This document shows, one piece after another, positions 42,543 through 51,774 of a stretch of 64,000 nt of DNA (positions are counted from its first letter, which is position 1; each line of letters starts with the position of its first letter). Position numbers and translations under genes: made by a program. The notes beneath the pieces were generated by a model. That model was not told where the DNA came from. It saw nothing but the letters and a program-made list of their open reading frames with translations, and did no database searches. Origin of the DNA: Flavobacterium sandaracinum (GTDB taxonomy: Bacteria > Bacteroidota > Bacteroidia > Flavobacteriales > Flavobacteriaceae); contig NZ_SMFN01000001.1 in assembly GCF_004349135.1 (NCBI RefSeq), positions 124,001-188,000 of the forward strand, written 5' to 3'.

Positions 42543-42614
42543 TAGTCCGTAAGGGAATCGAACCCCTGTTACCAAGACGAAAGCTTGGCGTCCTAACCCC
42601 TAGACGAACGGACC
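42543..42614 (-). tRNA. tRNA-Glu (anticodon TTC), variant copy
   Basis: Cloverleaf on the minus strand: acceptor GGTCCGT/ACGGACT, anticodon stem CCAAG/CTTGG with loop CTTTCGT (anticodon TTC), and T arm GGGGTTCGATTCCC. Length 72 nt with G1-U72; no encoded CCA. The anticodon arm and acceptor differ from the two identical copies upstream. Confidence 0.93.
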
Positions 42615-42651
42615 ATTATCCCCTAAGTTTTATCAATATGCTATTGAATTG

Positions 42652-42723
42652 TAGCCCGTAGCGGAATCGAACCGCTCTTACATGGATGAAAACCATGCGT
42701 CCTAACCGATAGACGAACGGGCC
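42652..42723 (-). tRNA. tRNA-Glu (anticodon TTC)
   Basis: Minus-strand cloverleaf: acceptor GGCCCGT/ACGGGCT, anticodon stem CATGG/CCATG with loop TTTTCAT (anticodon TTC), and T arm GCGGTTCGATTCCGC. 72 nt, no encoded CCA. Identical to the copy at 42772-42843. Confidence 0.93.
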
Positions 42724-42771
42724 ATTATTCCCTCTAAGTTCAGGAAAACTTTAAATCTGCAATAAAAATAG

Positions 42772-42843
42772 TAGCCCGTAGCGGAATCGAACCGCTCTTA
42801 CATGGATGAAAACCATGCGTCCTAACCGATAGACGAACGGGCC
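42772..42843 (-). tRNA. tRNA-Glu (anticodon TTC), duplicate copy
   Basis: Sequence identical over all 72 nt to 42652-42723, same anticodon TTC. The spacers after both upstream copies contain similar CTAAGTT text, which points to tandem duplication. Confidence 0.93.
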
Positions 42844-42921
42844 CTGCTTCTCTAATGCGGATGCAAAAATACAACTATTTTTGAGAAGCGCAATAGCTGA
42901 TGCGAAAAAAAATATTTTTTT

Positions 42922-44400
42922 TTAATATGCCTTAGCAAACAGTACTCTTCCAACTGAACTTTCTCCAGTAAAAACGCAGCTTCCCATCACTTCTACCCTG
43001 TCTAGTGGAATACATCTAATGGTCGCTTTAGTCAAGTCTTTAATCTTTTCTTCGGTCGCTGCTGTACCGTCCCAATGTGCTGATACAAAACCTCCTTTAG
43101 TCTCTAAAACTTCTTTAAACTCATCAAAACTATTTACCTCCGTAATATGTGTATTTCTATAATCTAACGCTTTTTCGAACAATTCTTTTTGAATTTGTTT
43201 CAATAAATCACTGACATAAGTTTCAATTTCATCTTTAGAAATTACTTCTTTAGACAACGTATCTCTTCTTGCAACCTCAAAAGTTCCATTTTCTAGATCT
43301 TTTGGACCTACAGCAATTCGTACTGGCACCCCTTTCAACTCCCATTCCGCAAATTTAAAACCAGGCTTCTGAGTAGTCCTGTCATCAAATTTTACAGAGA
43401 TATTTAATTTTCTCAGAGCTGCAGTCAAAATATTGACCTCAGCGGATATAAGAGCTAATTGCTCATCTGATTTATAAATAGGCACAATCACGACTTGAAT
43501 AGGCGCTAAACTAGGAGGCAACACCAATCCTTGATCATCTGAATGCGTCATTACTAACGCACCCATTAAGCGAGTTGAAACGCCCCATGAAGTCCCCCAA
43601 ACGTACTCTTGCTTTCCTTCAGCATTTGCAAACTTAACATCAAAGGCTTTAGCGAAATTCTGACCTAAGAAATGTGAAGTTCCAGCCTGTAAAGCTTTCC
43701 CGTCTTGCATCAATGCTTCAATACAATATGTTTCTTCAGCTCCCGCAAAGCGTTCCGTTTCTGTTTTTATTCCTTTTATAACTGGAATTGCCATAAAATT
43801 CTCAGCAAAATCAGCATATACATTCATCATTTTTTCTGATTCTTCAATAGCTTCTGCCTTTGTTGCATGAGCCGTATGTCCTTCTTGCCATAAAAACTCT
43901 GCTGTTCTCAAAAACAATCTGGTTCTCATTTCCCAACGAACCACGTTAGCCCACTGATTGATTAACAACGGTAAATCTCTGTAGGACTGAACCCAACCCT
44001 TGTAAGTAGACCAAATAATTGCCTCACTGGTGGGACGAACAATCAATTCTTCTTCTAATTTTGCATTAGGATCTACCATTAATTTGCCAGGTCTGTCTGG
44101 ATCATTTTTTAACCTGTAATGCGTTACGATAGCACATTCCTTAGCAAATCCTTCTGCATTTTTTTCTTCGGCTTCAAACATACTTTTCGGCACAAATAAT
44201 GGAAAATAGGCATTTTGATGCCCCGTTTCTTTAAACATTCGATCCAACTCCCCTTGCATTTTTTCCCATATTGCATAACCATACGGCTTGATAACCATAC
44301 AGCCTCTAACTCCTGAATTTTCGGCTAAATCGGCTTTGACAACCAACTCATTATACCATTTTGAATAATCGTCTGCTCTCGTAGTTAAGTTCTTACTCAT
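42922..44400 (-). CDS. proS: Prolyl-tRNA synthetase (short, eukaryote/archaeal-like type)
   Basis: The 492-residue enzyme lacks the long editing insertion of the E. coli type and has the class II motifs of the eukaryote-like Pro[83 protein letters not shown] (motif 2), and [37 protein letters not shown] (motif 3). The anticodon-binding domain follows (VKFDDR...[23 protein letters not shown]), and a C-terminal ProS-C domain ends [10 protein letters not shown]. It charges tRNA-Pro with proline in the cytoplasm. It lies upstream of the tRNA-Glu cluster on the same strand, 78 bp away. Confidence 0.96.
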   Translation of the reverse strand: MSKNLTTRADDYSKWYNELVVKADLAENSGVRGCMVIKPYGYAIWEKMQGELDRMFKETGHQNAYFPLFVPKSMFEAEEKNAEGFAKECAIVTHYRLKNDPDRPGKLMVDPNAKLEEELIVRPTSEAIIWSTYKGWVQSYRDLPLLINQWANVVRWEMRTRLFLRTAEFLWQEGHTAHATKAEAIEESEKMMNVYADFAENFMAIPVIKGIKTETERFAGAEETYCIEALMQDGKALQAGTSHFLGQNFAKAFDVKFANAEGKQEYVWGTSWGVSTRLMGALVMTHSDDQGLVLPPSLAPIQVVIVPIYKSDEQLALISAEVNILTAALRKLNISVKFDDRTTQKPGFKFAEWELKGVPVRIAVGPKDLENGTFEVARRDTLSKEVISKDEIETYVSDLLKQIQKELFEKALDYRNTHITEVNSFDEFKEVLETKGGFVSAHWDGTAATEEKIKDLTKATIRCIPLDRVEVMGSCVFTGESSVGRVLFAKAY

Positions 44401-44463
44401 ATTGAATAGTTTGGCACAAATTTTGCATTAATAATTTTAAGTAAATAGTTACGCAAAACTAAC

Positions 44464-44471
44464 TATTTTTG
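44464..44471 (+). promoter_or_regulatory. Putative -7 element (TATTTTTG)
   Basis: TATTTTTG matches TAnnTTTG. It supports the ATG at 44501 as the real start, because the upstream GTG at 44474 would be too close to the transcription start. Confidence 0.5.
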
Positions 44472-44500
44472 TAGTGTCCAACAATAAAAACTCCATATAT

Positions 44501-45544
44501 ATGAAAACTAACACTCTTTCCTTACAAAATCCAACATCATATTACTTAGTTGGATTTTTGAGCATTTTGTTTGCATCTTGTGGCTCTTATCAAAACAGCT
44601 CTTACTATGATTCTGATGGAATATATGGTAATACTCCAAGAAGAGTTGTTGCAGTAGAGACAGAAAATGCTCCCAACAATCAATACAAAGACTATTTCGG
44701 ATCTTTGCAGAACAACAATCAACCTGTAGAAATTTTTACAGATGTAGACAACTATAATAATTATAACATTGAAAACGACTCTCTACAAGACAACGCAAGT
44801 TATCCTGGATGGGGTAGCAATCCACAAGGCGTAAGCATAAACATCTACGACAACAATTGGGGTATGAACAATTGGGGCATGAACAATTGGGGATGGAATG
44901 GTGGTTTCGGTTGGGGAATGAACAACTGGTATGGAAACAACTGGGGCTGGAATGGCGGTTTCGGCTGGGGAATGAACAACTGGGGCTGGAATGGTGGTTT
45001 TGGTTGGGGCATGAATGCAGGCTTTGGATGGAATAATTGGTACGGAAACAATTGGGGATATCCTACTTCAAATAATAATGTTGGTTATTCTTATAATAGA
45101 GGCCGAAGAGGCTCTTCCTACAACACCAACACTAGTACGGATAGAAATTTAAGTACCCGAAATTCAGCAAATTATTCTAGAAACCAAGGCAATACCATTA
45201 ACCGTAGAAACGATTTTAATGGTAGAGGAAACACAAATACCGATTTCCGAAGAAATACTACAAACGGATTCAATAGAAATAGTCCAACATTTTCAAGAAA
45301 TCAAGGACAATCGCAAAACAACTCGAATTACAATCCAAGTAGAAGAGGAAGTGGTAACGCTACACGCAACCAAAGCAACAGACCGGAAAGATCTTATACT
45401 CCGAGTTCAACAAACGACAACAATTCAAGATCGTATAGCCCTAGCAATAGTGGATCAAGCAGTTCCAGAGGATCGGGTAGCAGCGGAAATTCTGGAGGTG
45501 GAGGTAGATCATCTGGAGGTGGCGGTAGAGGCGGTAGAGGATAA
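44501..45544 (+). CDS. Low-complexity Asn/Trp/Gly-rich lipoprotein
   Basis: The start is taken at the ATG 44501 (MKTNTLSLQNPTSYYLVGFLSILFASCGS). The signal ends with lipobox FASC, so it is a 347-residue lipoprotein. The middle (about 120-195) consists of near-tandem units combining NNWG, GWNGGFGWGMNN and WYGNNWG. The second half is rich in Arg, Asn and Ser (RNQGN, RRNSP-like), and the tail is SSGGGGRGGRG. The Trp/Asn repeats are unusual for a soluble protein and could form an aggregating or carbohydrate-binding surface; the basic tail may bind nucleic acid or acidic polymer. No family recognised. The OmpP1-like gene begins 54 bp downstream, suggesting an operon. Confidence 0.8.
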   Translation: MKTNTLSLQNPTSYYLVGFLSILFASCGSYQNSSYYDSDGIYGNTPRRVVAVETENAPNNQYKDYFGSLQNNNQPVEIFTDVDNYNNYNIENDSLQDNASYPGWGSNPQGVSINIYDNNWGMNNWGMNNWGWNGGFGWGMNNWYGNNWGWNGGFGWGMNNWGWNGGFGWGMNAGFGWNNWYGNNWGYPTSNNNVGYSYNRGRRGSSYNTNTSTDRNLSTRNSANYSRNQGNTINRRNDFNGRGNTNTDFRRNTTNGFNRNSPTFSRNQGQSQNNSNYNPSRRGSGNATRNQSNRPERSYTPSSTNDNNSRSYSPSNSGSSSSRGSGSSGNSGGGGRSSGGGGRGGRG

Positions 45545-45598
45545 CCAAAACGAAGCTCCCTTCTTTTTTATAGTATTAAATTATAACGATTCCATTAT

Positions 45599-47176
45599 AT
45601 GAAAAAATATATATTTTTAGTAGCATTAAGCTTCTCTGTAAGCGTTGCGCAATCACAAGAAATCTCTGATGCACTGCGCTATTCACAAGATAATCTGAGC
45701 GGTACAGCACGCTTCAGGGCTATGAGTGGTGCGTTTGGAGCATTAGGAGGAGATTTATCTTCCATAAATGTAAACCCAGCAGGTTCTGCCATTTTTTCGA
45801 ATAATCAAATGGCAATTACTCTAAGTAATTACGATATTAAAAACAACTCCAATTACTTTGGAACCACAACATCCGAAAAAAGCAATTCCTTCGATTTAAA
45901 TCAAGCTGGAGCTGTATTTGTATTTAACAACAAAGGAAATAGCAATTGGACAAAAGTTTCACTCGGTATCAATTATGAAAATACCAATAATTTTGATAAT
46001 GGCTTATTTTCTGCAGGAACGAATCCAAACAATTCAATAGCCAACTACTTTTTGAGTTATGCTAACAACTCTAATAATGGGGCTCCAGTTCCACAAGAAT
46101 TTGTAAATAGGGTTCCTGGCGAAACAATATCAGATTTATATTCATTTTTAGGAACTAATCTTCCTAATAATCAATATCAAAACTTAAACGGATACTCCGC
46201 TCAGCAAGCATTTTTAGGGTATCAAGGCTTCGTAATTGATGCAGTTGACACCAATAACAATAACTCTCCTTACACTTCGAATGTTCCAGCTGGAGGCAAT
46301 TATTACCAAGAAAATTCTATCTATAGCACTGGTTATAATGGAAAACTATCTTTTAATGCAGCAACATCGTATAAAGACAAATTGTATATTGGGCTTAATT
46401 TGAATTCTCATTTTACTGACTATCGCAAATCATCCACTTTTTATGAAGATAATAATGCACCAGTAACAGCAGATTATACCGTAAGCAGATTGAGCTTTGA
46501 AAACGAATTATACACCTATGGAACTGGATTCTCTTTCCAAGTAGGAGCTATTGCAAAACTGACGAATGAAGTTCGTTTAGGTCTTGCTTATGAATCATCT
46601 ACATGGTACAATTTAAATGACGAATTATCCCAAAGACTAGTTGTCGTAAGGAGCGCTACAAATGCTGATGATATTACTAATGATGTGAATCCTCAGTATG
46701 TAAACAGATACGAACTTTATAAACTGCAAACGCCAAGTAAGTTAACTGGAAGTTTTGCTTATGTTTTTGGAAAATCCGGTTTGATAAGTGTTGATTATGC
46801 TATGAAGGATTACAGCAATACTAAATTCAAACCTGAAAATGATTCTTATTTTAATAATTTAAACAGCGAAATGAATTCCATTTTATCTTCTACTGGTGAA
46901 TTGAGAATAGGAGCTGAATATAAGATAGAAGCTTTAAGTTTAAGAGCAGGATACCGCTACGAACAAAGTCCGTACAAAAATGCTGTAACATTAGGGGATT
47001 TAACTGGTTATTCAGGCGGTTTAGGATACAGTTTTGGTTCAACAAAAGTTGATTTAGCCTACTCTTATGCCAAAAGAAACGCACAACAAGGATTTTTTAG
47101 TCAAGGACTCACTGATGGCGCAAGCATAAATGCTGTAAACAACGCTGTATCAGTAACCTTGCTGTTTGAATTGTAA
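45599..47176 (+). CDS. OmpP1/FadL-family outer membrane transport protein
   Basis: This 525-residue protein has a signal peptide (MKKYIFLVALSFSVSVAQSQ). The FadL/OmpP1-like start of the mature protein is visible: ALRYSQDNLSGTARFRAMSGAFGALGGDLSSINVNPAGSAIFSNN. The NPA(G/A) pattern near the N-terminal hatch is a landmark of the family, which in other bacteria carries long-chain fatty acids or aromatic hydrocarbons through the outer membrane. The rest is a barrel of alternating strands and ends with a terminal Phe-Glu-Leu strand (VSVTLLFEL). Often labelled hemin receptor in flavobacteria; the substrate is unknown here. A terminator follows at 47197-47231. Confidence 0.85.
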   Translation: MKKYIFLVALSFSVSVAQSQEISDALRYSQDNLSGTARFRAMSGAFGALGGDLSSINVNPAGSAIFSNNQMAITLSNYDIKNNSNYFGTTTSEKSNSFDLNQAGAVFVFNNKGNSNWTKVSLGINYENTNNFDNGLFSAGTNPNNSIANYFLSYANNSNNGAPVPQEFVNRVPGETISDLYSFLGTNLPNNQYQNLNGYSAQQAFLGYQGFVIDAVDTNNNNSPYTSNVPAGGNYYQENSIYSTGYNGKLSFNAATSYKDKLYIGLNLNSHFTDYRKSSTFYEDNNAPVTADYTVSRLSFENELYTYGTGFSFQVGAIAKLTNEVRLGLAYESSTWYNLNDELSQRLVVVRSATNADDITNDVNPQYVNRYELYKLQTPSKLTGSFAYVFGKSGLISVDYAMKDYSNTKFKPENDSYFNNLNSEMNSILSSTGELRIGAEYKIEALSLRAGYRYEQSPYKNAVTLGDLTGYSGGLGYSFGSTKVDLAYSYAKRNAQQGFFSQGLTDGASINAVNNAVSVTLLFEL

Positions 47177-47196
47177 ACTATTCCAATTAGCATAAT

Positions 47197-47231
47197 AAAT
47201 CCGTTTCGTGATTATGAAACGGATTTTTTTT
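47197..47231 (+). terminator. Intrinsic terminator
   Basis: AATCCGTTTC (47198-47207) pairs with GAAACGGATT (47216-47225) around an 8-nt loop, followed by a run of T. It ends the OmpP1-like gene. Confidence 0.88.
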
Positions 47232-47300
47232 AGCCCTGATGGCAGTGAAAATCCTCCCGCTTTTTAGCGGAAGATTGCAACGTACAGCAGGAATAGCTCC
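47231..47300. ncRNA. Structured intergenic element, copy B (Flavobacteriia-type repeat)
   Basis: Arms TAGCCCTGATGGCAGTGAAA-ATCC and GATTGCAACGTACAGCAGGAATAGCTCC surround a short CCGC...GCGG hairpin. The arms match copy A at 7891-7990 (shared AGCAGTG-AAATCC and GATTG-AACG blocks) while the central stem differs. It lies between the terminator of the OmpP1-like gene and the rimO promoter. Confidence 0.5.
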
Positions 47301-47374
47301 ATAAAAAACACAAACTTTTATGGTGCGAAATGAATTAATAGAAACTGAAACAAGTTCAGTTGAAATAAAAATTG

Positions 47375-47382
47375 TAATTTTG
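47375..47382 (+). promoter_or_regulatory. Putative rimO promoter -7 element (TAATTTTG)
   Basis: TAATTTTG matches TAnnTTTG, 33 bp before the ATG at 47415. Confidence 0.55.
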
Positions 47383-47414
47383 CAAAATTCCCAAATTATA
47401 GGGATTCTAATGAT

Positions 47415-48728
47415 ATGAGAACGAAGTCTTTAAAAAAGAATAAAATAAACGTGATCACTCTAGGGTGCTCAAAGAATGTATATGACAGTGAAGTACTTAT
47501 GGGTCAGCTTCGCGCAAGCGGAAAAGATGTTACACACGAGGCTCCGGAAGCAGAAGAAGGAAATATTATTGTAATAAATACTTGCGGGTTTATTGATAAT
47601 GCTAAGGCGGAATCAGTGAACATGATTTTAGAGTATGCTGATAAAAAAGAAAGAGGACTTGTTGATAAAGTGTTTGTTACTGGATGTCTTTCAGAGCGTT
47701 ACCGTCCCGATTTAGAAAAAGAAATCCCTAATGTGGATCAGTTTTTTGGCACAACGGAATTGCCTGCTTTACTAAAAGCTTTAGGCGCTGATTACAAGCA
47801 CGAATTATTAGGCGAACGTCTAACAACCACTCCTAAAAACTATGCGTATCTAAAAATTTCAGAGGGTTGCGATAGACCCTGCAGTTTTTGTGCAATCCCA
47901 TTAATGCGAGGGAAAAATGTTTCCCAAACTATTGAAAAACTAGTAAAAGAATCTGAAGGGCTGGCTAAAAATGGCGTAAAAGAATTAATTTTGATAGCTC
48001 AGGATTTGACCTATTACGGTTTGGATATTTACAAAAAAAGAGCCCTTGGAGAATTATTAGAAGCGCTAGTTAAGGTTGAAGGAATCGAATGGATTCGTTT
48101 GCATTACGCTTTCCCTACTGGTTTTCCAATGGAAGTACTGGAAATCATGAAGCGAGAGCCTAAAATTTGTAATTATTTAGATATTCCATTGCAACACATT
48201 TCAGATTCAATTTTGAAATCTATGCGTCGTGGAACCACTCAAGCAAAAACAACTAAATTACTACAAGAATTCCGCGCTGCTGTTCCAGGCATGGCTATTC
48301 GTACGACTTTGATTGTTGGTTATCCCGGAGAAACGCAAGAAGATTTCAATATATTGAAAGAATTTGTTCAAGAAATGAAATTTGACAGAATGGGTTGTTT
48401 TGCCTATTCTCATGAAGAAAATACACATGCTTACTTGCTTGAAGATGACGTTCCAGACCAGGTGAAGCAAGATCGTGCCAATGAAATAATGGAATTACAA
48501 TCACAAATTTCTTGGGATTTAAACCAAGAAAAAGTAGGTCAGGTTTTCAAATGCATTATCGATAGAAAAGAAGGAGGTCATTTTGTAGGACGAACAGAAT
48601 TTGATAGCCCTGATGTAGATAACGAAGTTTTGATAGATGCATCCAAGCATTATGTTAAAACTGGCGAATTTGCCCTAATAAAAATTATAGAAGCAACAGA
48701 ATTTGATTTATACGGAGAACCCGCTTAA
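47415..48728 (+). CDS. rimO: Ribosomal protein S12 methylthiotransferase RimO
   Basis: The 437-residue protein is of normal length for RimO. The N-terminal UPF0004 domain carries three Cys for one Fe-S cluster: C18 (TLGCSKN), Cys in NTCGF and Cys in TGCLSERY. The radical SAM domain has ISEGCDRPCSFCAIPLMRGK (CxxxCxxC). Other typical segments are IAQDLTYYGLDIY, LHYAFPTGFP, YLDIPLQHISD and the C-terminal TRAM domain (KCIIDRKEGGHFVGRTEFDSPDVDNEVLI). It methylthiolates Asp89 of ribosomal S12 using SAM. The small exported protein gene at 48759 starts 30 bp downstream. Confidence 0.95.
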   Translation: MRTKSLKKNKINVITLGCSKNVYDSEVLMGQLRASGKDVTHEAPEAEEGNIIVINTCGFIDNAKAESVNMILEYADKKERGLVDKVFVTGCLSERYRPDLEKEIPNVDQFFGTTELPALLKALGADYKHELLGERLTTTPKNYAYLKISEGCDRPCSFCAIPLMRGKNVSQTIEKLVKESEGLAKNGVKELILIAQDLTYYGLDIYKKRALGELLEALVKVEGIEWIRLHYAFPTGFPMEVLEIMKREPKICNYLDIPLQHISDSILKSMRRGTTQAKTTKLLQEFRAAVPGMAIRTTLIVGYPGETQEDFNILKEFVQEMKFDRMGCFAYSHEENTHAYLLEDDVPDQVKQDRANEIMELQSQISWDLNQEKVGQVFKCIIDRKEGGHFVGRTEFDSPDVDNEVLIDASKHYVKTGEFALIKIIEATEFDLYGEPA

Positions 48729-48758
48729 ATTTATATTATTTGATTTAAAACATTAATT

Positions 48759-49226
48759 ATGAAACCACTTCAATCTATTCTAACGGTCCTGTTTATTGCA
48801 TTATTTTCAAATACGGTTTCCGCACAATTTGGAAATGGCGGATTCAATAATGGTTATGGAAATAATAATGGTGGGAATCGCCGCATGAATAGTTCGATGG
48901 ATCAAAATAGAACACAGGAAAAACCGAAAGAGATTCCTGTTGAAGTTACGGTTGCAAAAATAATCGAGCGAATAAAACCCGAACTCCTTCTTGATGAACT
49001 TCAAGTAGTGGCGCTTTCTAATGTTTTAAACGAAAGTATTAGAACGCAAGGCATGCTCATGAAAGCGGAGACTAGCCAAGAACTTAAAATAGAAAACTTG
49101 AAAGTTCTTTCGGAGGTTACCGATAGAAAAATAATGGAATTACTGAATAAGGATCAGAAAGAAAAATTTATCGCCCTTAATGAAGCAGCAAAAAATCCAA
49201 AAAAATCCAAAAAAAAATCTAAGTAA
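48759..49226 (+). CDS. Small exported Asn/Gly-rich protein of unknown function
   Basis: This 155-residue protein has a signal peptide (MKPLQSILTVLFIALFSNTVSAQ). The mature N-terminus is low-complexity (FGNGGFNNGYGNNNGGNRRMN). A helical domain follows (EVTVAKIIERIKPELLLDELQVVALSNVLNESIRTQGMLMKAETSQELKIENLKVLSEVTDRKIMELLNKDQKEKFIALNEAAKN), and the tail is Lys-rich (PKKSKKKSK). The helical part resembles Spy/CpxP-like periplasmic proteins in length and LxxxQ pattern, but no LTxxQ motif is present. Function unknown. It lies between rimO and the amidase gene on the same strand. Confidence 0.7.
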   Translation: MKPLQSILTVLFIALFSNTVSAQFGNGGFNNGYGNNNGGNRRMNSSMDQNRTQEKPKEIPVEVTVAKIIERIKPELLLDELQVVALSNVLNESIRTQGMLMKAETSQELKIENLKVLSEVTDRKIMELLNKDQKEKFIALNEAAKNPKKSKKKSK

Positions 49227-49256
49227 CTGCTTGAAGTCTTTGTTAAATAAACGTAC

Positions 49257-50159
49257 ATGAGAAAAATTTTTTATTATCTGATTTTTGCCGGCATTATTAC
49301 TTCCTGCTCTTCCAATCCTTACAAAAAAACGGAGAAAGTATATGATGAAAAACTTAAATCATTAAAAGAAACTATTTCAAATAAAGATCCGCATCCATTG
49401 CCGGTTATACCTCATGTTGTACTAAACATTGACACTTTATACACAAAACAATTACAGACTTATAAGGATACTATTTTTAAAATGGGTCCAACCCCATTAG
49501 AAAACGGAATCAATACAGAATGGATAGGAACCGTAAATTTTAATTTAAGAAAACCTAACTTCATTATTATTCATCACACCGCACAAGATTCTCTGCAACA
49601 GACAATAAATACATTTACAAAAATAGCGACGCAAGTTAGCTCTCACTATTTAATTTCCGATGATGGGAAAGTCATTCAAATGCTAAATGACTATTTAAGA
49701 GCATGGCATGCAGGAAATGGTTCTTGGGGCAAAAACACCGATATTAATTCTACATCAATAGGCATAGAACTGGACAATAATGGATCTGAAGTTTTTTCTG
49801 AATTACAGATTAATAGTTTGCTGGCTCTTTTAACTAAGTTAAAAAAAGACTACAATATTCCGTCCCAAAATATTATAGGTCACGCTGATATTGCACCCAC
49901 ACGAAAAAAAGACCCAAGTGCTCTATTTCCTTGGAAAATATTAGCCGAAAAAGGGTTTGGAGTTTGGCCTGATGCTTTTTTAGAGACAGCTCCCGCTGAT
50001 TTCAATATAGAACAAGGTTTACGAATCATAGGTTACGATACTAAGAATTTATCTGCTGCAATTATCGCATTCAAACTACATTTTATTCAAACCGAAGTAA
50101 ATGATCTTTTAGATGAAAAAACGATAAACACTATTTATTCTATTTATAAAAAGCAATAA
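49257..50159 (+). CDS. N-acetylmuramoyl-L-alanine amidase lipoprotein (AmpD/Amidase_2 type)
   Basis: This 300-residue protein has a lipoprotein signal (MRKIFYYLIFAGIITSCSSN, lipobox TSC). The amidase domain at about 95-250 has zinc ligands in FIIIHHTA (second His), GHADIAPTRKKDPSALFPW (His and Asp) and the catalytic region SSHYLISDDGKVIQMLNDYLRAWHAGNG. SIGIELDNNG is the usual Glu-containing motif. The C-terminus (about 250-300) may bind peptidoglycan. It cleaves the amide between MurNAc and L-Ala in the periplasm for wall turnover or recycling. It starts 30 bp after the small exported protein. Confidence 0.9.
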   Translation: MRKIFYYLIFAGIITSCSSNPYKKTEKVYDEKLKSLKETISNKDPHPLPVIPHVVLNIDTLYTKQLQTYKDTIFKMGPTPLENGINTEWIGTVNFNLRKPNFIIIHHTAQDSLQQTINTFTKIATQVSSHYLISDDGKVIQMLNDYLRAWHAGNGSWGKNTDINSTSIGIELDNNGSEVFSELQINSLLALLTKLKKDYNIPSQNIIGHADIAPTRKKDPSALFPWKILAEKGFGVWPDAFLETAPADFNIEQGLRIIGYDTKNLSAAIIAFKLHFIQTEVNDLLDEKTINTIYSIYKKQ

Positions 50160-50724
50160 ATAAGTACGAGATTAAATATTAAAAACTTCTTCTAGGCTTT
50201 TGATAAGACTATTTTTAGTTGTAATAGTATCATTCAATGACGCAAAAAATTATAGTGTTCGCACTAAATAATGTACTGTAAATTACCTATTTTTTACATT
50301 AGCGTTTAGAGAATTAATCGACAAAATAACTAAACTATTTCTAACTAGATGGTCTTCTATTTAGTAAGATTGATTAAATGTACGCAAGATTAAATCGACA
50401 AAAATCAGTAAAATTTTATCACAGATTCAAAAATGAGATCATGATTTAAAAAATTATTACGCTGTGGTTAAAACGCTGTTTTTAAGCTACAACTAGAATA
50501 TGAGAGATCGCATAGTTTAATAATTTAATGCAGAACAACAGCTGTTTTATCAACTACTTTTTCAATACAATGATACAAAACCCCTCTTAATGGAAGGTTA
50601 CAAAATAATGAATCGCTTAAAAAAGTTCGTTTTTCATTGTTGTAATTTTACTTATACTACCCTGTAAAAAAAACTGCCAAAATACTTAAAAGTATTCTGG
50701 CAGCAAAAAAAAATAGTATTGGAA
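50160..50724. other. Intergenic region with one terminator
   Basis: No convincing gene was found in these 565 AT-rich bp. Its right end holds the terminator of the porin gene at 50674-50703. Nothing else was recognised. Confidence 0.6.
50665..50710 (-). terminator. Intrinsic terminator of the porin gene
   Basis: CTGCCAAAATACTT (50674-50687) pairs with AAGTATTCTGGCAG (50690-50703), one mismatch and a tiny loop. A- and T-runs flank it, giving a U-tract on the minus strand transcript. Confidence 0.75.
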
Positions 50725-51774
50725 TTAGAATGAATAGGTAGTTGCGAGTAAAGCATACGCAGTAACTCCTTTTGGCGCTGCATCACTATTTGAAAAGATA
50801 TCCTCTGAGGCCATATCTACGCGAAACTCTGGTATAATAGTTAGATTCCCTACTTTATAATTCAAGGACAATGTATTACCCACAACGCTAGTTCCAGCAA
50901 GCAAACCTAGTCCTGCTGTAGCCTCTTTAGCATCTAAGTATTCCAATCTGTAAGCTAAACTTAAGGATTCTTTAAAAGTTACATTAGCATATCCTACTAA
51001 AGAAAACCATTCGCCATCTAATGCAGTATTAAAATCATTATTAGTCATTGCATACGTCCCATTAAATCCAAGTGAAAAAACATCGCTTACTTTTTTTGTT
51101 CCCACAAAATCAAATTGGGTTTTATTTTCATCTGACGATGGATTACTACTCCCTGAAGTTACGTTAAAGTAAGCACTACCGCTATCTCCCAAAAATGCCA
51201 CTTGCCCGATAAATGTTTTCTGAGAAGAACCCGCTTCAATTGTTGTTTTGAAATCAGTTGGGTTCGAAACACCAGCCATCAAGCTAAACTTTCCTGATGT
51301 ATATTGTGCTTTTACGCCAGTATTGAAGAAAGGACCATACGTAAATGCATAAGACATACTATAATTCTTATTATCGACTGCATCCACTAACTCATATCCA
51401 ATATGAGTCCCAAAGCTTCCTGCGGTTACTTTAAATTTATCTGAAAATTCATAAGTAAAATTCAATTGTTTAATCATAAAAGTTTCTGCCCCGTCATTAT
51501 AAGTAAATTGAGCCGCTCTGTTTCCAAAACCCAAATCTACAAAAACAGATGCTTTACCCATTTTGTGAGAAGCCTCTATAGAAGCCATTCCCAATTCAAA
51601 GGAGTTATGAGAATTCGTGAAACTCGTTAAACTATTATCTATGCCAGAAAAATCATATTTGTAATACGCGTCCGCTGATCCCGCAAAAGTGGTTGTAGGA
51701 GCAGGAGTTTCTTCCTGTGCAAATGTTAATGTAGTTGTTAGTAAAATTACTAAAGTAGTTAGTTGGTTTTTCAT
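50725..51774 (-). CDS. OmpL-like beta-barrel porin (putative porin-2 family)
   Basis: The 349-residue protein has a signal peptide (MKNQLTTLVILLTTTLTFAQ). The mature part begins ADAYYKYDFSG, then NSFELGMASIEASHKMGKASVFVDLGFGNRAAQFTYN and KQLNFTYEFSDKFKVTAGSFGTHIGYELVD, typical of the porin-2/OmpL-like family of Bacteroidota. Alternating strands continue to a C-terminal aromatic residue (ALLATTYSF), the usual barrel assembly signal. No ammonium transporter or regulator gene is adjacent. A general solute diffusion channel is plausible. A long AT-rich upstream region with repeated TACCCC motifs may control it. Confidence 0.8.
   Translation of the reverse strand: MKNQLTTLVILLTTTLTFAQEETPAPTTTFAGSADAYYKYDFSGIDNSLTSFTNSHNSFELGMASIEASHKMGKASVFVDLGFGNRAAQFTYNDGAETFMIKQLNFTYEFSDKFKVTAGSFGTHIGYELVDAVDNKNYSMSYAFTYGPFFNTGVKAQYTSGKFSLMAGVSNPTDFKTTIEAGSSQKTFIGQVAFLGDSGSAYFNVTSGSSNPSSDENKTQFDFVGTKKVSDVFSLGFNGTYAMTNNDFNTALDGEWFSLVGYANVTFKESLSLAYRLEYLDAKEATAGLGLLAGTSVVGNTLSLNYKVGNLTIIPEFRVDMASEDIFSNSDAAPKGVTAYALLATTYSF

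Noticed and set aside
44845..45051. Pro/Gln/Phe-rich ORF antisense to the lipoprotein repeats
   Set aside because: It is an artefact of the repetitive coding sequence on the other strand.
45219..45602. 127-residue ORF in another frame of the lipoprotein gene
   Set aside because: Overlaps the Arg/Asn/Ser-rich coding part; no start context of its own and low-complexity composition.
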